Shown piece by piece: positions 62,759-64,000 of a DNA stretch of 64,000 nt (position 1 is its first letter; each line of letters begins with the position of its first letter). The stretch spans positions 1,301,793 to 1,365,792 of the forward strand of contig PBIO01000014.1 of assembly GCA_002720865.1 (NCBI GenBank), given 5' to 3'. The notes beneath the pieces are model-generated. The model did no database searches and had not been told where the DNA came from. It was given only the letters and a program-made list of their open reading frames with translations. The translations under genes and the position numbers were made by a program. The DNA comes from Halobacteriovorax sp. GTDB taxonomy: Bacteria > Bdellovibrionota > Bacteriovoracia > Bacteriovoracales > Bacteriovoracaceae.

Positions 62759-63143
62759 TATCAGTGATCAAAGATAGATTAGTTAGCTCGTACTCTTTAA
62801 GAGCGTCTAGAAGAGAGACCACTCGGTCGTACTTAACTTCTTTGTCGATTCTAACTTCAATGGGCATGGTTTTATCTTTAACTGCTGCAAATGCACCTTT
62901 GGCATCTTCGATGGCAAGCTTCTTACCGTCGACTGCTAGCTCCTCAATAGAGAGCTCGATGGTCATTTTAGTTTTTGGTTGAACCTTAGATTCACCGTGA
63001 GCCATTTTAGGAAGATTTAAAAGAAGAGCGACTTCATCTTTTTTAAAAACCGTTGAGACCATAAAAAAGATCAGGAGTAAAAAGACCACATCAATAAGTG
63101 GCGTAATATCTGGAGCGCTTAATTCTCTAGAGCGTCTTTTCAT
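62754..63143 (-). CDS. ExbD/TolR-family biopolymer transport protein
   Basis: 129 aa. N-terminal DITPLIDVVFLLLIFFMV is the ExbD/TolR transmembrane segment with the essential Asp; the rest is the periplasmic domain (TIELSIEELAVDGKKL). With the neighbouring ExbB/TolQ protein it forms a proton-driven motor that energises TonB or Tol systems. ATG 63143 overlaps the ExbB-like stop by 4 nt. Confidence 0.92.
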   Translation of the reverse strand: MKRRSRELSAPDITPLIDVVFLLLIFFMVSTVFKKDEVALLLNLPKMAHGESKVQPKTKMTIELSIEELAVDGKKLAIEDAKGAFAAVKDKTMPIEVRIDKEVKYDRVVSLLDALKEYELTNLSLITDK

Positions 63144-63652
63144 AAAACTTTTCCAACGAGAGTTTTCTCTAGTTCAATTTCAACACGATCTAATATTCCC
63201 ATTAAATAGGAGTGACCAATATAATGAGGAATCGCCACCATCATACCGCCAACGGTTGTGATTAAGGCCATGGAAATCCCCTGGGCAAAAGAGGCTGGAT
63301 TATTTAGACCAGTTTGTGACATTACTCTAAAGGCAACAAGAACACCGATTACCGTACCAAGTAGTCCTAGTAGGGGAGAGATGGTTGCAATAATTCTAAC
63401 TGTGTTAAGTCCTTTTTCAAGGCCTCCGATATAAAGACTTAATTCTTGTTTTGCTAGTTCTAAAATTGAGTTGGCGTCTTTACCGGATTTTTCAATTCGT
63501 CCACTTAACTCATTTGCGGCGTCTTCAATTCGCCCAGTTTCCTTATTAAAAGAAATAAATTTTGAAATCATTATGGCAAAACCACAAATATTAAGAAGAA
63601 GGAGGATGTACATGATAGGTCCACCCTGAGTAATGTATTCAATAATTCGCAT
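63140..63652 (-). CDS. ExbB/TolQ-family proton channel protein
   Basis: 170 aa from ATG 63652 (a TTG four codons upstream is possible). The N-terminal helix GGPIMYILLLLNICGFAIMI, then LLGTVIGVLVAF and ISMALITTVGGMMVAIPHYIG are the MotA/TolQ/ExbB signature helices. Partner of ExbD directly downstream. No tonB is visible in the window. Confidence 0.92.
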   Translation of the reverse strand: MRIIEYITQGGPIMYILLLLNICGFAIMISKFISFNKETGRIEDAANELSGRIEKSGKDANSILELAKQELSLYIGGLEKGLNTVRIIATISPLLGLLGTVIGVLVAFRVMSQTGLNNPASFAQGISMALITTVGGMMVAIPHYIGHSYLMGILDRVEIELEKTLVGKVL

Positions 63653-63678
63653 GATAAAATCCAAGTAACAAGTTGCTA

Positions 63679-64000
63679 CTATTGTGAAAGGAAATGCAGA
63701 AGATGTGAAGCCAATTTACCTTCGAATTCGTCGCGGGAAACCTTTTGGTCAAGTACTTCTTCAAGACTCGTCATTATATCTGCATCAAAGCCGCAAGGAT
63801 TGATTCCGCGAAAGGCCATGGGATCTTTAAAAAGATTAAGGGCAAGTCCGTGGTAAGTTACCCAACGACGACAAGCAATACCAATGGAAGCAATCTTTCT
63901 TCCATCTACCCAAATGCCGGTTCCATCGGGGTTTCCTCGATTGGGATTTCCATTTGACTCAACACCGTATTCTTTAAGTGTGTTGATCATGGCCTTTTCA
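63679..64000 (-). CDS. lipB: Octanoyltransferase LipB, N-terminal part outside window
   Basis: 107 residues are visible, the frame running off the right edge. GTGIWVDGRKIASIGIACRRWVTYHG holds the catalytic Lys and INPCGFDADIMTSL the catalytic Cys of LipB, which transfers octanoyl from ACP to lipoyl domains. The gene precedes the ExbB-like gene by 26 nt on the same strand. Confidence 0.9.
   Translation of the reverse strand, partial: EKAMINTLKEYGVESNGNPNRGNPDGTGIWVDGRKIASIGIACRRWVTYHGLALNLFKDPMAFRGINPCGFDADIMTSLEEVLDQKVSRDEFEGKLASHLLHFLSQ

Overview
The window looks like chromosomal DNA of a low-GC, Gram-negative predatory-type bacterium of the Bdellovibrionota, most likely the Bacteriovorax/Halobacteriovorax/Peredibacter lineage. 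That placement is inference from AT-rich coding DNA, frequent TTG/GTG starts, dense 4-nt gene overlaps, many lipoproteins and secreted proteases, a PilT retraction ATPase, ExbB/ExbD, and a giant secreted repeat protein with a tail-fibre (S74) chaperone end. No ribosomal RNA or tRNA gene was recognised, so the placement is not proven.

Layout. (1) 1-2629: a partial lipoprotein gene and an RND/MMPL exporter. (2) 2749-17683: the most unusual part. A plus-strand operon of eight tightly coupled genes (three Rieske oxygenases, a GNAT-like protein, an SDR, a ferritin-like diiron protein, an Mpo1/DUF962-like protein and an E2-type acyltransferase) faces a minus-strand operon of six genes (AurF-like diiron oxygenase, 2Fe-2S ferredoxin, Rieske oxygenase, fatty-acid-hydroxylase-type protein, left-handed beta-helix acyltransferase and a GH3 acyl-amido synthetase). 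Two secreted-protein genes, one a zinc metallopeptidase, lie between them. Together they encode eight candidate iron-dependent oxygenases and four acyl-transfer or condensing enzymes, with no PKS or NRPS: a candidate undescribed pathway for an oxidised acyl amide or ester. (3) 17870-25180: a distant SelO-like pseudokinase, an S51 peptidase, YbaN-like protein, CmoB, an atypical response regulator and aconitase. (4) 25212-31307: a 1689-residue repeat-rich secreted protein and a lipoprotein. (5) 31451-41338: AlkD-like repair protein, tricorn-type protease, cysteine desulfurase with ThiI, Prc/Tsp protease and an RDD membrane protein. (6) 41306-48761: an accessory region. A 3.2-kb three-gene segment is bounded by a 33-bp direct repeat copied from the 3' end of the RDD gene. 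It is followed by a DUF4160/DUF2442 toxin-antitoxin-like pair, a 5'-truncated RHS gene that starts directly and in frame after the antitoxin stop codon, two small lipoprotein-like genes, and scraps of an integrase and a transposase. (7) 48762-64000: housekeeping and envelope genes (pilT, papain-like protease, GT9, sensor kinase, deaminase-like enzyme, J-domain protein, dipeptide epimerase, outer-membrane protein, LysM transglycosylase, GT4, ExbD/ExbB, partial lipB).

Working model for region 2 (inference): GNAT-, E2-, beta-helix- and GH3-type enzymes join an acyl acid to an amine or alcohol; the SDR and the Rieske, diiron and membrane hydroxylases oxidise the product, with electrons for at least the minus operon delivered by its own ferredoxin; the upstream RND/MMPL protein could export it. 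Both operons carry the 9-mer TGCCCCTAC in a GC-rich hairpin just upstream of their first gene, which suggests common control.
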